This document shows, one piece after another, positions 1-7,572 of a stretch of 64,000 nucleotides of DNA. Positions within the stretch are counted from its first letter, which is position 1. Each line of letters begins with the position of its first letter. A program made the translations under genes and the position numbers. Below the pieces are notes generated by a model, which was not told the DNA's origin, made no database searches, and saw nothing but the letters and a program-made list of their open reading frames with translations. Source of the stretch: an uncultured Tateyamaria sp. (lineage in GTDB: Bacteria > Pseudomonadota > Alphaproteobacteria > Rhodobacterales > Rhodobacteraceae); assembly GCF_947494755.1 (NCBI RefSeq), contig NZ_CANLVZ010000002.1, positions 248,001 to 312,000 of the forward strand. Direction: 5' to 3'.

Positions 1-572
1 GCGCGAATTACATCGTCACGCTTGTTGCGCAGGGCCGGATGCCAGTCGTGCGGATTGGCGTGAGTGATCGCGATGGGCCGTTCGGAGATGTCTGCCGCTT
101 CAATGGTCGAACGATCCGCCGAGTGGCTCATGTCGACCACCAGACCCACGCGGTTCATCTCCTTGATCACCTGACGCCCCATGCGGGTGATCCCGGTGTC
201 TTCGGCCTCGTAACAGCCTGTCGCCAGCAAGGATTGGTTGTTGTAAGTCAGCTGCATGAAGCGCGCGCCAAGCGTGTGCACGATCTCAACCAGGCCGATA
301 TCGTCCTCGATCGGGCTGGGATTCTGAAAGCCGAAAAAAATCGCCGTCTTGCCCTCGGCCTTCGCGCGGTCAATGTCGCTGGCCCACAGCCCCTTGATGA
401 TCAGGTCGGGATACTGTTCGAACCATCGGTTCCACTGTTCGACATTCAGCACGGTCTCACGGAAATTTTCGTGGTATGCGATGGTGACATGCACCGCATC
501 AACGCTGCCTTCGCGCATCTGGCGAAAGACCTTTTCCGACCAGTTGGCGTATTGCAGGTTGTCGATGCGCAT
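1..572 (-). CDS. membrane dipeptidase-like (peptidase M19) protein, partial
   Basis: The gene runs off the left edge, so only about 190 N-terminal residues are visible. The fold signature of renal/membrane dipeptidase is clear in the second half (LVVDMSHSADRSTIEAA, then AITHANPHDWHPALRNKRDD), which holds two histidines expected at the metal site. The N-terminal HxD metal motif usual for M19 is absent: the protein starts MRIDNLQYANWSE. The position of the bridging Glu appears as Gln in FFGFQNPSPIED. The ATG overlaps the TGA of the upstream dehydrogenase by one base, so the two are probably translated in series. The substrate is unknown; the altered site makes a plain dipeptidase role uncertain. 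The family call is fairly safe, the function is not. Confidence 0.8.
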   Translation of the reverse strand, partial: MRIDNLQYANWSEKVFRQMREGSVDAVHVTIAYHENFRETVLNVEQWNRWFEQYPDLIIKGLWASDIDRAKAEGKTAIFFGFQNPSPIEDDIGLVEIVHTLGARFMQLTYNNQSLLATGCYEAEDTGITRMGRQVIKEMNRVGLVVDMSHSADRSTIEAADISERPIAITHANPHDWHPALRNKRDDVIR

Positions 573-1402
573 CAGGTTTCATCCTTGGCGAGGTTCAGGC
601 CCGCAAGTCCGCTGTCCCCCAGCTCCACCGTCGCAAAGGGGCCACCGATGCAGGCCTGCGCGGGGTCGGAGGGATCGGCCGGCGGGGCCTGCGCAAACAT
701 CTCCTCGGCGAATTGTTCGGCGTTGCCCTTGGGTCGATAGCCCAGATGCCGCGCGCCGGTGTTGTCAAAGGGCGAGCGGTCGTTGTCCGACACCCCGTAG
801 ACGATAGAGAATTCAGTGACACGCGTGTCGATGGCCCGGGTCACCATATGGATCAGGTCATCGTAGCTCAGCCATGTTCCAACCGCCCGTGCATTGGTCA
901 CCGTGGCGCAACTGGCAATGCGCATGCACACCGCTTCGATCCCGCGCTTGTCCCAATACATGCGCGCCAAATCCTCGGCAAAACACTTGGCTAACCCGTA
1001 ATAGGTGTCGGGGCGATGGGGCGCATTCACGCCGATCATGTCTGCGGATTTGTGCATGCCGACCGCATGGATAGACGAGGCATAGACCACCCGGCGCACG
1101 CCGTTGCGATGCGCGGCCTCCCAGATGTTATAGGCCCCGATAATGTTCGCATGCAGGATGTCGTCGAAGGGGGCTTCGTCCCCGATAGCTCCGAAATGCA
1201 CAACCATATCAGCGTCTTGAAGCAGATTCACGATCTCATCCAGACGGCTCAGATCGGCCTTTACATACGTCTCGTTGGCGGCGAGATCAGAGACGCCATC
1301 TGCGATATCTGTGCTGACAAAGGTCTCGCACATCTCGGCAAGCGGGCCGCGCAAATGTGATCCAAGCCGCCCTGCTGCGCCCGTCAAAACCAGCTTTTTC
1401 AT
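572..1402 (-). CDS. NAD-dependent epimerase/dehydratase, uronate dehydrogenase-like
   Basis: A short-chain, extended-SDR protein of 276 residues. The N-terminal GAAGRLG nucleotide-binding motif follows MKKLVLT, and the catalytic YxxxK lies in TYYGLAKC. The stretch HFGAIGDEAPFDDILHANI closely resembles uronate dehydrogenases, which oxidise galacturonate or glucuronate to the aldarolactone. I chose the ATG at 1402 because it has a GGAGAGGAC ribosome site just upstream and gives the family N-terminus; the longer reading frame adds 22 arginine-rich residues with no family resemblance. It lies 16 bases after the FAD oxidoreductase and overlaps the dipeptidase-like gene, so all three are probably one operon. 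The exact sugar-acid substrate is an inference. Confidence 0.85.
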   Translation of the reverse strand: MKKLVLTGAAGRLGSHLRGPLAEMCETFVSTDIADGVSDLAANETYVKADLSRLDEIVNLLQDADMVVHFGAIGDEAPFDDILHANIIGAYNIWEAAHRNGVRRVVYASSIHAVGMHKSADMIGVNAPHRPDTYYGLAKCFAEDLARMYWDKRGIEAVCMRIASCATVTNARAVGTWLSYDDLIHMVTRAIDTRVTEFSIVYGVSDNDRSPFDNTGARHLGYRPKGNAEQFAEEMFAQAPPADPSDPAQACIGGPFATVELGDSGLAGLNLAKDET

Positions 1403-1418
1403 AAGTCCTCTCCGCCGG

Positions 1419-2630
1419 TCAAATGACCGCTTTCTCAATAAACGGCGCGTTGTTCTCGATGCGCTCAAAATGGAAGGGGGTCAGATCGAGGGACCGGTAG
1501 GCACCATAGGTCAGCCATTCGGCCGTGCCGCGCCCCATGGCGGGGGACTGCTGCAACCCATGACCCGAAAACCCGTTCAGAAAGATAAAGTTTTCGACCT
1601 CAGTATGCGGCCCCATGATCGCGTTGTGATCAAAGGTGTTCATCGCATAATGCCCGCCCCATTCATGGGTGACCTTGATCGCCTCGAATTGCGGGATGCG
1701 GTTGGCAAGGATCGGCCAGACATGGTTTTCCCACATCGCGTGGTCCATGGTGAAATCGTCGTAGTCCACAGCCGGGTCAATGTCGGAATGCCCACCGCAC
1801 TGATAAGTGCCACCCCCGTTTTCGCGCACATGTACACCCGAGGGATCAATGGTCAGCGGCAGATCGACCTCCAGCGGTTTTTCCGCCGCAAAGATCCACG
1901 AAAAGCGTTTGCGTGGCTCAACCGGAACAGAGATGCCCGCCATCCGCGCCGTGCGATCCGCCCGCGGCCCCGAGGCGTTGACCACCTGCCCGCACCCGAT
2001 CACCTCACCACTGGCCAGTGTCACGCTTTCTACCCGCGCGCCGGACGCACTGCGGGTCATCGCGACAACCTCGTTCTGGATGTACTCAACACCCCGCTCG
2101 CGCGATTGCCGCCGCCACCAGTCAAAGACGGCAGCCCCGTCCCAAAACCCCTCGTCCGCCGTGTTGATCGAGCCAAGCACGATGTCGTCGACGTTGTAAA
2201 AGGGATAAACGGTCGTGATCTGCTCTGGCGTCATCAGTTGCGTGCCCGCCCCCGCCGCCTGCTGCACCGCGAGGTTGTCGCGCAGCACGTCCGCAAACGC
2301 CTCGGTATCGGCGAGGTACATGTAGCCGAAGTTGCGAATGCCCAATTCCGGCACTCGGTCATCACCGCCCATATAGCTGCGCATGTTCTTGACGAAGTCT
2401 GCCGCGAACTGGCTGATGCGCACGTTCAGCTCGGTCGAAAACTGTTGGCGCATGCAACTGTTCGTATGCGCTGTCGAGCATGCGGCATAGGTCAAATCAC
2501 GCTCGACAACGAGCACGGTGCCATCAAAATCAGGATTGTCGGTCAGGAACCACGCAGTCGAAGCCCCCATGATCGCACCCCCAATGATCACAACATCATA
2601 GTGCGGCAAAGTCGGAGTCGTATTGGGCAT
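1419..2630 (-). CDS. FAD-dependent oxidoreductase (DAO family)
   Basis: A 403-residue flavoprotein of the D-amino-acid/sarcosine oxidase type. The dinucleotide-binding motif is VVIIGGAIMGASTAWFL near residues 13-29, and the C-terminal flavin contact region is FIFLNGFSGHGLQQSPAMGR. The family oxidises the C-N bond of amino acids or N-methylated amines, passing electrons to oxygen or a carrier. The start MPNTTPTLPHYD is chosen because the family begins only a few residues before the Rossmann strand; the longer frame adds about 60 unrelated residues. Upstream lies a LysR regulator on the same strand, and downstream a uronate-dehydrogenase-like enzyme and a dipeptidase-like protein. This suggests a small catabolic operon for an amino or sugar-derived substrate that I cannot name. 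Confidence 0.88.
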   Translation of the reverse strand: MPNTTPTLPHYDVVIIGGAIMGASTAWFLTDNPDFDGTVLVVERDLTYAACSTAHTNSCMRQQFSTELNVRISQFAADFVKNMRSYMGGDDRVPELGIRNFGYMYLADTEAFADVLRDNLAVQQAAGAGTQLMTPEQITTVYPFYNVDDIVLGSINTADEGFWDGAAVFDWWRRQSRERGVEYIQNEVVAMTRSASGARVESVTLASGEVIGCGQVVNASGPRADRTARMAGISVPVEPRKRFSWIFAAEKPLEVDLPLTIDPSGVHVRENGGGTYQCGGHSDIDPAVDYDDFTMDHAMWENHVWPILANRIPQFEAIKVTHEWGGHYAMNTFDHNAIMGPHTEVENFIFLNGFSGHGLQQSPAMGRGTAEWLTYGAYRSLDLTPFHFERIENNAPFIEKAVI

Positions 2631-2736
2631 CTGTGGTCTCTTTGGTCGGTGGTGACACGGGCCAACCGCGTCGGGCAATGCGCGCACTGTGCGTGCAAAA
2701 CCCGGGCGACGCCAGCCCAATTGATGGGGCGAAGTC

Positions 2737-3654
2737 TCAGGTGGCCTGTGAAAAGTCCAGCCCATCCATGTCGCGCATATATGCCTCAAAGAAATCTGAA
2801 AACGTGGCCACAAGGGGCGGCAATTGCGTGTAGGGCGGATAATAAAGCGTCAGCCAGAGCGAGGTGACGGACCAGTCCGGTAGCACCGGGATGACCGCGC
2901 CACTCTCAAGGCCCGCATGTGTGATGAAATCCGGCAGCACCGCGATGCCCCCGCCCGCCCTTGCCAGTGCGTACAGGAAGTCACCATTGTTGGACACCAC
3001 CGCCGTTCCGGCCCGCAGCCTGTGGCGATGCGCCTCTTTTGTGAACACCCACGGCTCACCCGCACCGTCCGCGCTGTAAGACAGGCAGCTGTCCACGACC
3101 AGATCAGAGGGATGGTCGGGCACCGCCATCCGCTCAAACAGCGCAGGGGCCGCAATTGCGCGGCGCGGGACCTCGCAGACTTTGCGCCAGATTGTCGACA
3201 GATCTCCCGGCGGACCCGAGATGCGGATTGCCAGATCGCAGTCCTCGGCCATGATATCGACAAGGCGGTCGGTCATCGTCATGTCGACCTCGATATTGGG
3301 ATAGGCAAGGCGAAAGCTGTCGATCAGCCCCGGCAGCAGGCGCACCCCCATCGACACCGGCGCGTTGAGACGCAAGCGGCCTCGGTCCGGGCGGGCGGCC
3401 TGCGCCATCTCTTCGCTCGCGCGGTCAAAATCCTCGACAATCGGGCCATAACGCGTCGCAACCCGCGCCCCCGCCGCCGTCAACGACACATGACGGGTCG
3501 TCCGCAGCAACAATTGCTGGCCCAGAGTATCCTCAAGCTTGGCCACAATCCGCGTGACCGATGCAGGCGTCATGGTCAAATCACGCGCCGCCGCAGCAAA
3601 GCTGGCCAGCTCCGCCACCTTCAGAAAGACGCGGATGGGATGCAGTTCTTTCAT
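2737..3654 (-). CDS. LysR-family transcriptional regulator
   Basis: A 305-residue regulator. The N-terminal winged helix-turn-helix is seen in FLKVAELASFAAAARDL followed by TPASVTRIVAKLEDTLG, then a LysR substrate-binding domain with the usual SMGVRLLPGLIDSF region. It starts 110 bases from the divergently transcribed ring-cleavage dioxygenase gene, the classic arrangement for a LysR protein controlling its neighbour. An imperfect inverted repeat lies just upstream of its own start. It could also control the FAD oxidoreductase operon 106 bases downstream on the same strand. The inducer is unknown. The C-terminus ends in acidic and hydrophobic residues with no extra domain. Confidence 0.93.
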   Translation of the reverse strand: MKELHPIRVFLKVAELASFAAAARDLTMTPASVTRIVAKLEDTLGQQLLLRTTRHVSLTAAGARVATRYGPIVEDFDRASEEMAQAARPDRGRLRLNAPVSMGVRLLPGLIDSFRLAYPNIEVDMTMTDRLVDIMAEDCDLAIRISGPPGDLSTIWRKVCEVPRRAIAAPALFERMAVPDHPSDLVVDSCLSYSADGAGEPWVFTKEAHRHRLRAGTAVVSNNGDFLYALARAGGGIAVLPDFITHAGLESGAVIPVLPDWSVTSLWLTLYYPPYTQLPPLVATFSDFFEAYMRDMDGLDFSQAT

Positions 3655-3667
3655 TTTATTATTTCGC

Positions 3668-3690
3668 TTAAGGCAATAGTGAATGCCTAA
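3668..3690. promoter_or_regulatory. candidate LysR operator
   Basis: An inverted repeat with arms AGGCA and TGCCT, eight bases apart and flanked by TTA/TAA, sits 14 bases upstream of the LysR start codon in the divergent intergenic region. Position and symmetry fit an autoregulatory LysR site. The assignment is inference. Confidence 0.4.
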
Positions 3691-3764
3691 CTATTTCTAT
3701 TCTGGTCAATTATCAACGCCGCTATCTAGGGTCCAAGCAACACAACCACCCCAAGAGGCCCATC

Positions 3765-4697
3765 ATGATCAAAGATATCAAAGGATTGCACCACGTCACC
3801 TCAATGGCTGGCGATGCCAATGCCAACAACGCGTTCTTCACCAAAACGCTCGGCTTGCGCCGGGTGAAAAAGACGGTGAACTTCGACGCGCCCGAGGTCT
3901 ACCACCTCTATTACGGGGACGAGGTCGGCACACCGGGGTCGGTGATGACCACCTTTCCATTCGGCCAGATGCCCCGTGGCCGGCGTGGCGCGGGCGAAGT
4001 GGGCGTGACCGAATTTGCAGTGCCCAAGGGTGCCCTGCCCTATTGGAGCGACCGGTTTGCCGCGCAGGGCGTGACGGGGCTTGGCACGGACACGTTCCTT
4101 GGTGAAAACCGGCTGACCTTTGACGGGCCGGATGGCGACAGCTTTGCGCTGGTCGAAAGCGAGGCGCAGGGGCGCACGCCCTGGACCCAGGCCGGCGTCC
4201 CCGAAGATGCAGGCGTCTTGGGTTTTCGCGGTGCGCGGTTCCAGTTGCGGGACGCGGATGCGACCGGCGAATTGCTGACGTTCATGGGCTACCAGAAAGA
4301 CGCGCGTGAGGGGGACACAACCCGCTATGTGATCGAGGGCGGGAATGCGGCGGACACCATCGACCTGCAGGAAATGCCAAGCAGTGCAGCGGCCACCCAA
4401 GGGGCAGGATCGGTCCACCACATCGCCTTCGCGGTCGAGGACCGCGCCGCCCAGCTTGAGGTCCGGCGCGCCCTCATGGACACCGGATATCAGGTCACAC
4501 CTGTGATTGACCGCGACTATTTCTGGGCGATCTACTTCCGCACACCCGGCGGGATCCTGTTCGAAATCGCCACCAACGAGCCGGGCTTTGACCGGGACGA
4601 GGACACGGCCAACCTTGGCCAAAGTCTCAAGCTGCCCACCCGCTATGAGCCGCAGCGCGCCCAGATTGAGGGGCTGTTGCCAACCATCTCTGACTGA
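3765..4697 (+). CDS. VOC-family ring-cleaving dioxygenase
   Basis: A 310-residue protein with two tandem vicinal-oxygen-chelate halves. The likely metal ligands are His in GLHHVTSMAGD near the N-terminus, His in SVHHIAFAVED in the second half and Glu in GILFEIATNEPGF. It resembles the MhqO/LinE-like group that opens hydroquinone or catechol-type rings. The ATG at 3765 follows AAGAGGCCCATC. The next gene, 13 bases downstream, is a small esterase of the MhqD type; the same pairing is known from quinone-detoxification loci in Firmicutes. A divergent LysR gene replaces the MarR-type regulator used there. The substrate is not determined by the sequence. Confidence 0.88.
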   Translation: MIKDIKGLHHVTSMAGDANANNAFFTKTLGLRRVKKTVNFDAPEVYHLYYGDEVGTPGSVMTTFPFGQMPRGRRGAGEVGVTEFAVPKGALPYWSDRFAAQGVTGLGTDTFLGENRLTFDGPDGDSFALVESEAQGRTPWTQAGVPEDAGVLGFRGARFQLRDADATGELLTFMGYQKDAREGDTTRYVIEGGNAADTIDLQEMPSSAAATQGAGSVHHIAFAVEDRAAQLEVRRALMDTGYQVTPVIDRDYFWAIYFRTPGGILFEIATNEPGFDRDEDTANLGQSLKLPTRYEPQRAQIEGLLPTISD

Positions 4698-4710
4698 AGA
4701 GGATATCGAC

Positions 4711-5313
4711 ATGGCACGTGACACCTATATCAGTCTGACGACCCGGCCCGCCCCCGGCGCACCCCTTGTGTTTGCCTTTCACGGCACCGGCGGGGATGAA
4801 CATCAGTTCTTTGCTCTGGCCAGCCAGCTTGTCCCCGGCGCGGGTGTCATCTCGCCCCGGGGCGATGTCTCCGAGGGGGGTGCGGCGCGCTTTTTCCGCC
4901 GCACGGGCGAAGGCATCTATGACATGGAGGATTTGGCCAAACGCACCACGCAAATGGCTGCGTTCATTGCGGCCCACAAGGAGGATCACCCAGATGCGCC
5001 GGTCTATGGGTTCGGCTATTCCAACGGGGCCAATATTCTGGCCTCGGTCGCAATCACCCACCCGGAGCTGTTTGATCGGATCGGGTTGCTGCACCCGTTG
5101 GTCCCGTGGGTCCCTTCCCCCGCGCCACAGCTGTCAGGGCGTCCCGTTCTGATCACCGCAGGGCAGCAGGACCCCATCTGCCCCTGGCCGCAGACCGAGG
5201 CCCTGATCGACTGGTTCACCACTCAAGGCGCTGAGGTGCACACAGACATCCACCCCGGTGGACACGCACTGGTCCAAAGCGAACTTCAGGCGCTGGCGCA
5301 GCTCTTTAGTTGA
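4711..5313 (+). CDS. phospholipase/carboxylesterase-type alpha/beta hydrolase
   Basis: A 200-residue alpha/beta hydrolase. The oxyanion strand is LVFAFHGTGGDEHQF, the nucleophile elbow is GFGYSNGAN with Ser, the acid is Asp in TAGQQDPICP, and the catalytic His is in HPGGHALV. The size and motifs match the small carboxylesterases related to MhqD and YodD. The start at 4711 follows GAAGAGGATATCGAC; a longer in-frame extension overlaps the upstream gene and is rejected. It is transcribed with the ring-cleavage dioxygenase and probably hydrolyses a product or ester in the same detoxification route. No signal peptide is visible, so it should be cytoplasmic. Confidence 0.85.
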   Translation: MARDTYISLTTRPAPGAPLVFAFHGTGGDEHQFFALASQLVPGAGVISPRGDVSEGGAARFFRRTGEGIYDMEDLAKRTTQMAAFIAAHKEDHPDAPVYGFGYSNGANILASVAITHPELFDRIGLLHPLVPWVPSPAPQLSGRPVLITAGQQDPICPWPQTEALIDWFTTQGAEVHTDIHPGGHALVQSELQALAQLFS

Positions 5314-5336
5314 CGATCTGGCCCCCTGATCACAGG

Positions 5337-5362
5337 CGGATGAGGCATCCCTGCCCCATCCG
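5337..5362. terminator. candidate terminator between convergent genes
   Basis: Arms CGGATGAGGCA and TGCCCCATCCG form an 11-base-pair stem with one mismatch around a TCCC loop. A run of five T follows about ten bases later on the plus strand. It lies between the end of the esterase gene and the end of the ABC exporter gene, so it may serve both. Confidence 0.45.
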
Positions 5363-5380
5363 TCCCAACCCGTTTTTCGG

Positions 5381-7138
5381 TTACGCGACCAAAGTCTGCC
5401 GCTGGCGCAACGCCCGGTACAGACCGTTTTTGCGGGCCATCAACGCTGCGGGCGTACCGTCTTCGACGATGCGCCCCTGATCAAAGACCAGGATGCGGTC
5501 CATCCGCTCGACCGTCGCCAGCCGGTGCGCGATCACAAGGGTGGTGCGACCCTCCATCAGACGTTCGGCTGCTTCGGCGACCCGCTCTTCGGCCTCGGAA
5601 TCAAGCGAAGATGTCGCTTCGTCCATGACCAGAACCGGCGCGTCTGACAGGAACGCGCGCGCAATGGCAACGCGTTGCCGCTCCCCGCCCGACAGCTTCA
5701 CACCTCGCTCGCCCACCTCGGTGCCATAGCCTTTGGGCAGGCGAGTGATGAAGTCCGCCGCGCCCGCTTGCTGCGCGGCCTTGTGGATATCGGTCTGCGT
5801 GGCATCGGGGCGGGCATAGGCGATGTTGTCCGCAAGCGAGCGGTGAAACAAGATCGGCTCCTGAGGCACCAGCGCGATCTGGCGGCGCAACTGCGCCAGC
5901 GGCACGCGCGCAATGTCGACACCGTCCAGCGTGATCGCACCACCTGACACTTCGTGGATCCGCTGGATCAGCTTTACAAAGGTGGTCTTGCCCGACCCAG
6001 AACGGCCCACCAGCCCCACCTTCTGACCGGCGGGGATGCTGACATGCAGATCCGTGAACAGCGGCGAAGGCGCGCCGACATACCCATAGTTCACATGCTC
6101 AAAGGCAAGCGCCGCCGCACGGGCAGGCAGGGCCTGTGCGGGATGGCGGGCAATGTCCTGTTCAGGAACAGCCGCCATCAGCTCGACCAATTCCTCGGCA
6201 TCATTGACGGCCTTCTGGAGCGCGCGCACATGATTGCCGATCTGGCGCAGATAGCCATCCAGCATCCCAAGTGCCGACACGACAAAGGCGATCTCGCCTG
6301 CATCTGCCAAGCCGCGCGTATAGCTGAGCAATGCGCCCCCCAGCACCGCCGCGCGCAGACCCCAGATCGAGATGTCTTGCGCCAATCCCGACCACGTGCC
6401 GCGCCGCCACGTGCGCCGTGTGCGATGCGCCCACTTGTCCAGAACGCGCCCCAGCCGGATGTCCTCGCGGGCCTCGCCTGCATGGGCGCGCACGACCGCG
6501 TTCGACGTGATCGCATCGGCCAATGCACCCGACACCCGACTGTCTTGGGCATTGGCCAGCCGCGCCGCAGGTGCAACCCAGAACAGCGTCAACGCAAGGG
6601 ATAACCCGAGGAACAACGTGGCCCCGATGAATGCGACCAACCCGACCTCCCATCGGAAGGCCGTCAGCGTGCCGATCGTGCCCAACAGGATCAGCACCGA
6701 CGGCAGCAGCGCCAACAGCAGAACATCGCCCAGATCATCCAGCGCCCACGCCCCGCGCGTGATCTTGCGTACCGTTGACCCCGCAAACGCGTTGGCATGC
6801 CAGTCGGCAGGCAGCCGCTGGATATGCGCAAAGGCTTCGGCCTCGGCGGTGCGCATGGTCGGCACCGTCAGATCAATGATGCAGAAATAGCTGAGGATTT
6901 TGGCCCCAATCGACACGATCCCCAGCCCCAAAAGAGTGGCGAAGATCCCCCAAGGGGTGGCCCCGTCAGCGACGGCAGCAACCAACCGGCCGGTAATTAC
7001 CGGGATGGTAATGTCCGCAGCGGTCGAGGCCAGCACGAGGGCCAGAATGACGACGATGAGGCCACGCAAGCGCAACCAGAGCCGAACGGTAAAGGAAAGG
7101 ACGCGCGCGAGGGCGCCGTCGGCAGAAAAACGGGACAT
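5381..7138 (-). CDS. ABC exporter, fused membrane and ATPase domains
   Basis: A 585-residue half-transporter of the MsbA/multidrug type. The N-terminal half (about residues 15-310) contains the transmembrane helices, for example LIVVILALVLASTAADITI. The C-terminal half is the nucleotide-binding domain with Walker A GLVGRSGSGKTT, signature LSGGERQR, Walker B VLVMDEATSSLD and the switch His in VIAHRL. It should act as a homodimer in the inner membrane; the substrate (lipid, drug or peptide) cannot be read from sequence. It stands alone on the minus strand. About 100 bases upstream there is a very small ORF with a strong ribosome site that could belong to the same transcript. Confidence 0.93.
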   Translation of the reverse strand: MSRFSADGALARVLSFTVRLWLRLRGLIVVILALVLASTAADITIPVITGRLVAAVADGATPWGIFATLLGLGIVSIGAKILSYFCIIDLTVPTMRTAEAEAFAHIQRLPADWHANAFAGSTVRKITRGAWALDDLGDVLLLALLPSVLILLGTIGTLTAFRWEVGLVAFIGATLFLGLSLALTLFWVAPAARLANAQDSRVSGALADAITSNAVVRAHAGEAREDIRLGRVLDKWAHRTRRTWRRGTWSGLAQDISIWGLRAAVLGGALLSYTRGLADAGEIAFVVSALGMLDGYLRQIGNHVRALQKAVNDAEELVELMAAVPEQDIARHPAQALPARAAALAFEHVNYGYVGAPSPLFTDLHVSIPAGQKVGLVGRSGSGKTTFVKLIQRIHEVSGGAITLDGVDIARVPLAQLRRQIALVPQEPILFHRSLADNIAYARPDATQTDIHKAAQQAGAADFITRLPKGYGTEVGERGVKLSGGERQRVAIARAFLSDAPVLVMDEATSSLDSEAEERVAEAAERLMEGRTTLVIAHRLATVERMDRILVFDQGRIVEDGTPAALMARKNGLYRALRQRQTLVA

Positions 7139-7241
7139 GGAATTTTCGCGGTATCAAAAACCGCGCCCTGCAAAAGATGTGATGGTTCCGAAAGCGGAAA
7201 AAAGAGAAGGCTGACATAAGGGCCGAACCGGCCTCAAACTG

Positions 7242-7301
7242 TCAGGAGGCGGCAAATCCAAAAAAGATGCCAGCCGGGAGGAAGGTCTTGCCAACAGTCA
7301 T
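7242..7301 (-). CDS. possible 19-residue hydrophobic small ORF
   Basis: A 20-codon reading frame (ATG to TGA) preceded by a near-perfect Shine-Dalgarno sequence, AAGGAGGACGATC, five to seven bases from the ATG. The predicted peptide MTVGKTFLPAGIFFGFAAS is mostly hydrophobic. It is too short to recognise. It lies about 100 bases upstream of the ABC exporter on the same strand, so it could be a leader peptide, a small membrane protein or chance. The rest of the interval 7139-7572 shows no other gene that I can support, only a hairpin near its right end. Confidence 0.4.
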   Translation of the reverse strand: MTVGKTFLPAGIFFGFAAS

Positions 7302-7528
7302 GATCGTCCTCCTTGCAGGGGTTGCGTGTCGCTAGGTAAAGCGGGCGCTATGGCGGAGTCAAGCGTGCCCTCGGCGGGCCATGGCCGGTTGCGGGTTTCG
7401 GCTCATCAGGCTCGGCGGATGACGATGGAGGGGGGCAAACAGGATAGCAGCCATGTCTTGGCCTGTTCGGTTTCCAGCGCGCCCCACCGTTCCAAATCAA
7501 AACAGATGGGGGCCCTGAAAACGTGACA

Positions 7529-7554
7529 CAAGGCGCCTCTTTCGAAGCGCCTTG
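7529..7554 (-). terminator. terminator of the glycerol transporter operon
   Basis: A perfect eight-base-pair stem, CAAGGCGC with GCGCCTTG, around a ten-base loop, begins 19 bases after the glpV stop on the minus strand. The following T run is weak (ACGTTTTC), so termination may be partial. Confidence 0.55.
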
Positions 7555-7572
7555 CACCCAATTAACCTTGGC

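Noticed and set aside
1275-2867. A 530-codon plus-strand frame
   Set aside because: Antisense to the FAD oxidoreductase; arginine- and histidine-rich shadow with no ribosome site or family.
3801-4724. A 307-codon minus-strand frame over the ring-cleavage dioxygenase
   Set aside because: Shadow of the VOC gene; no family resemblance.
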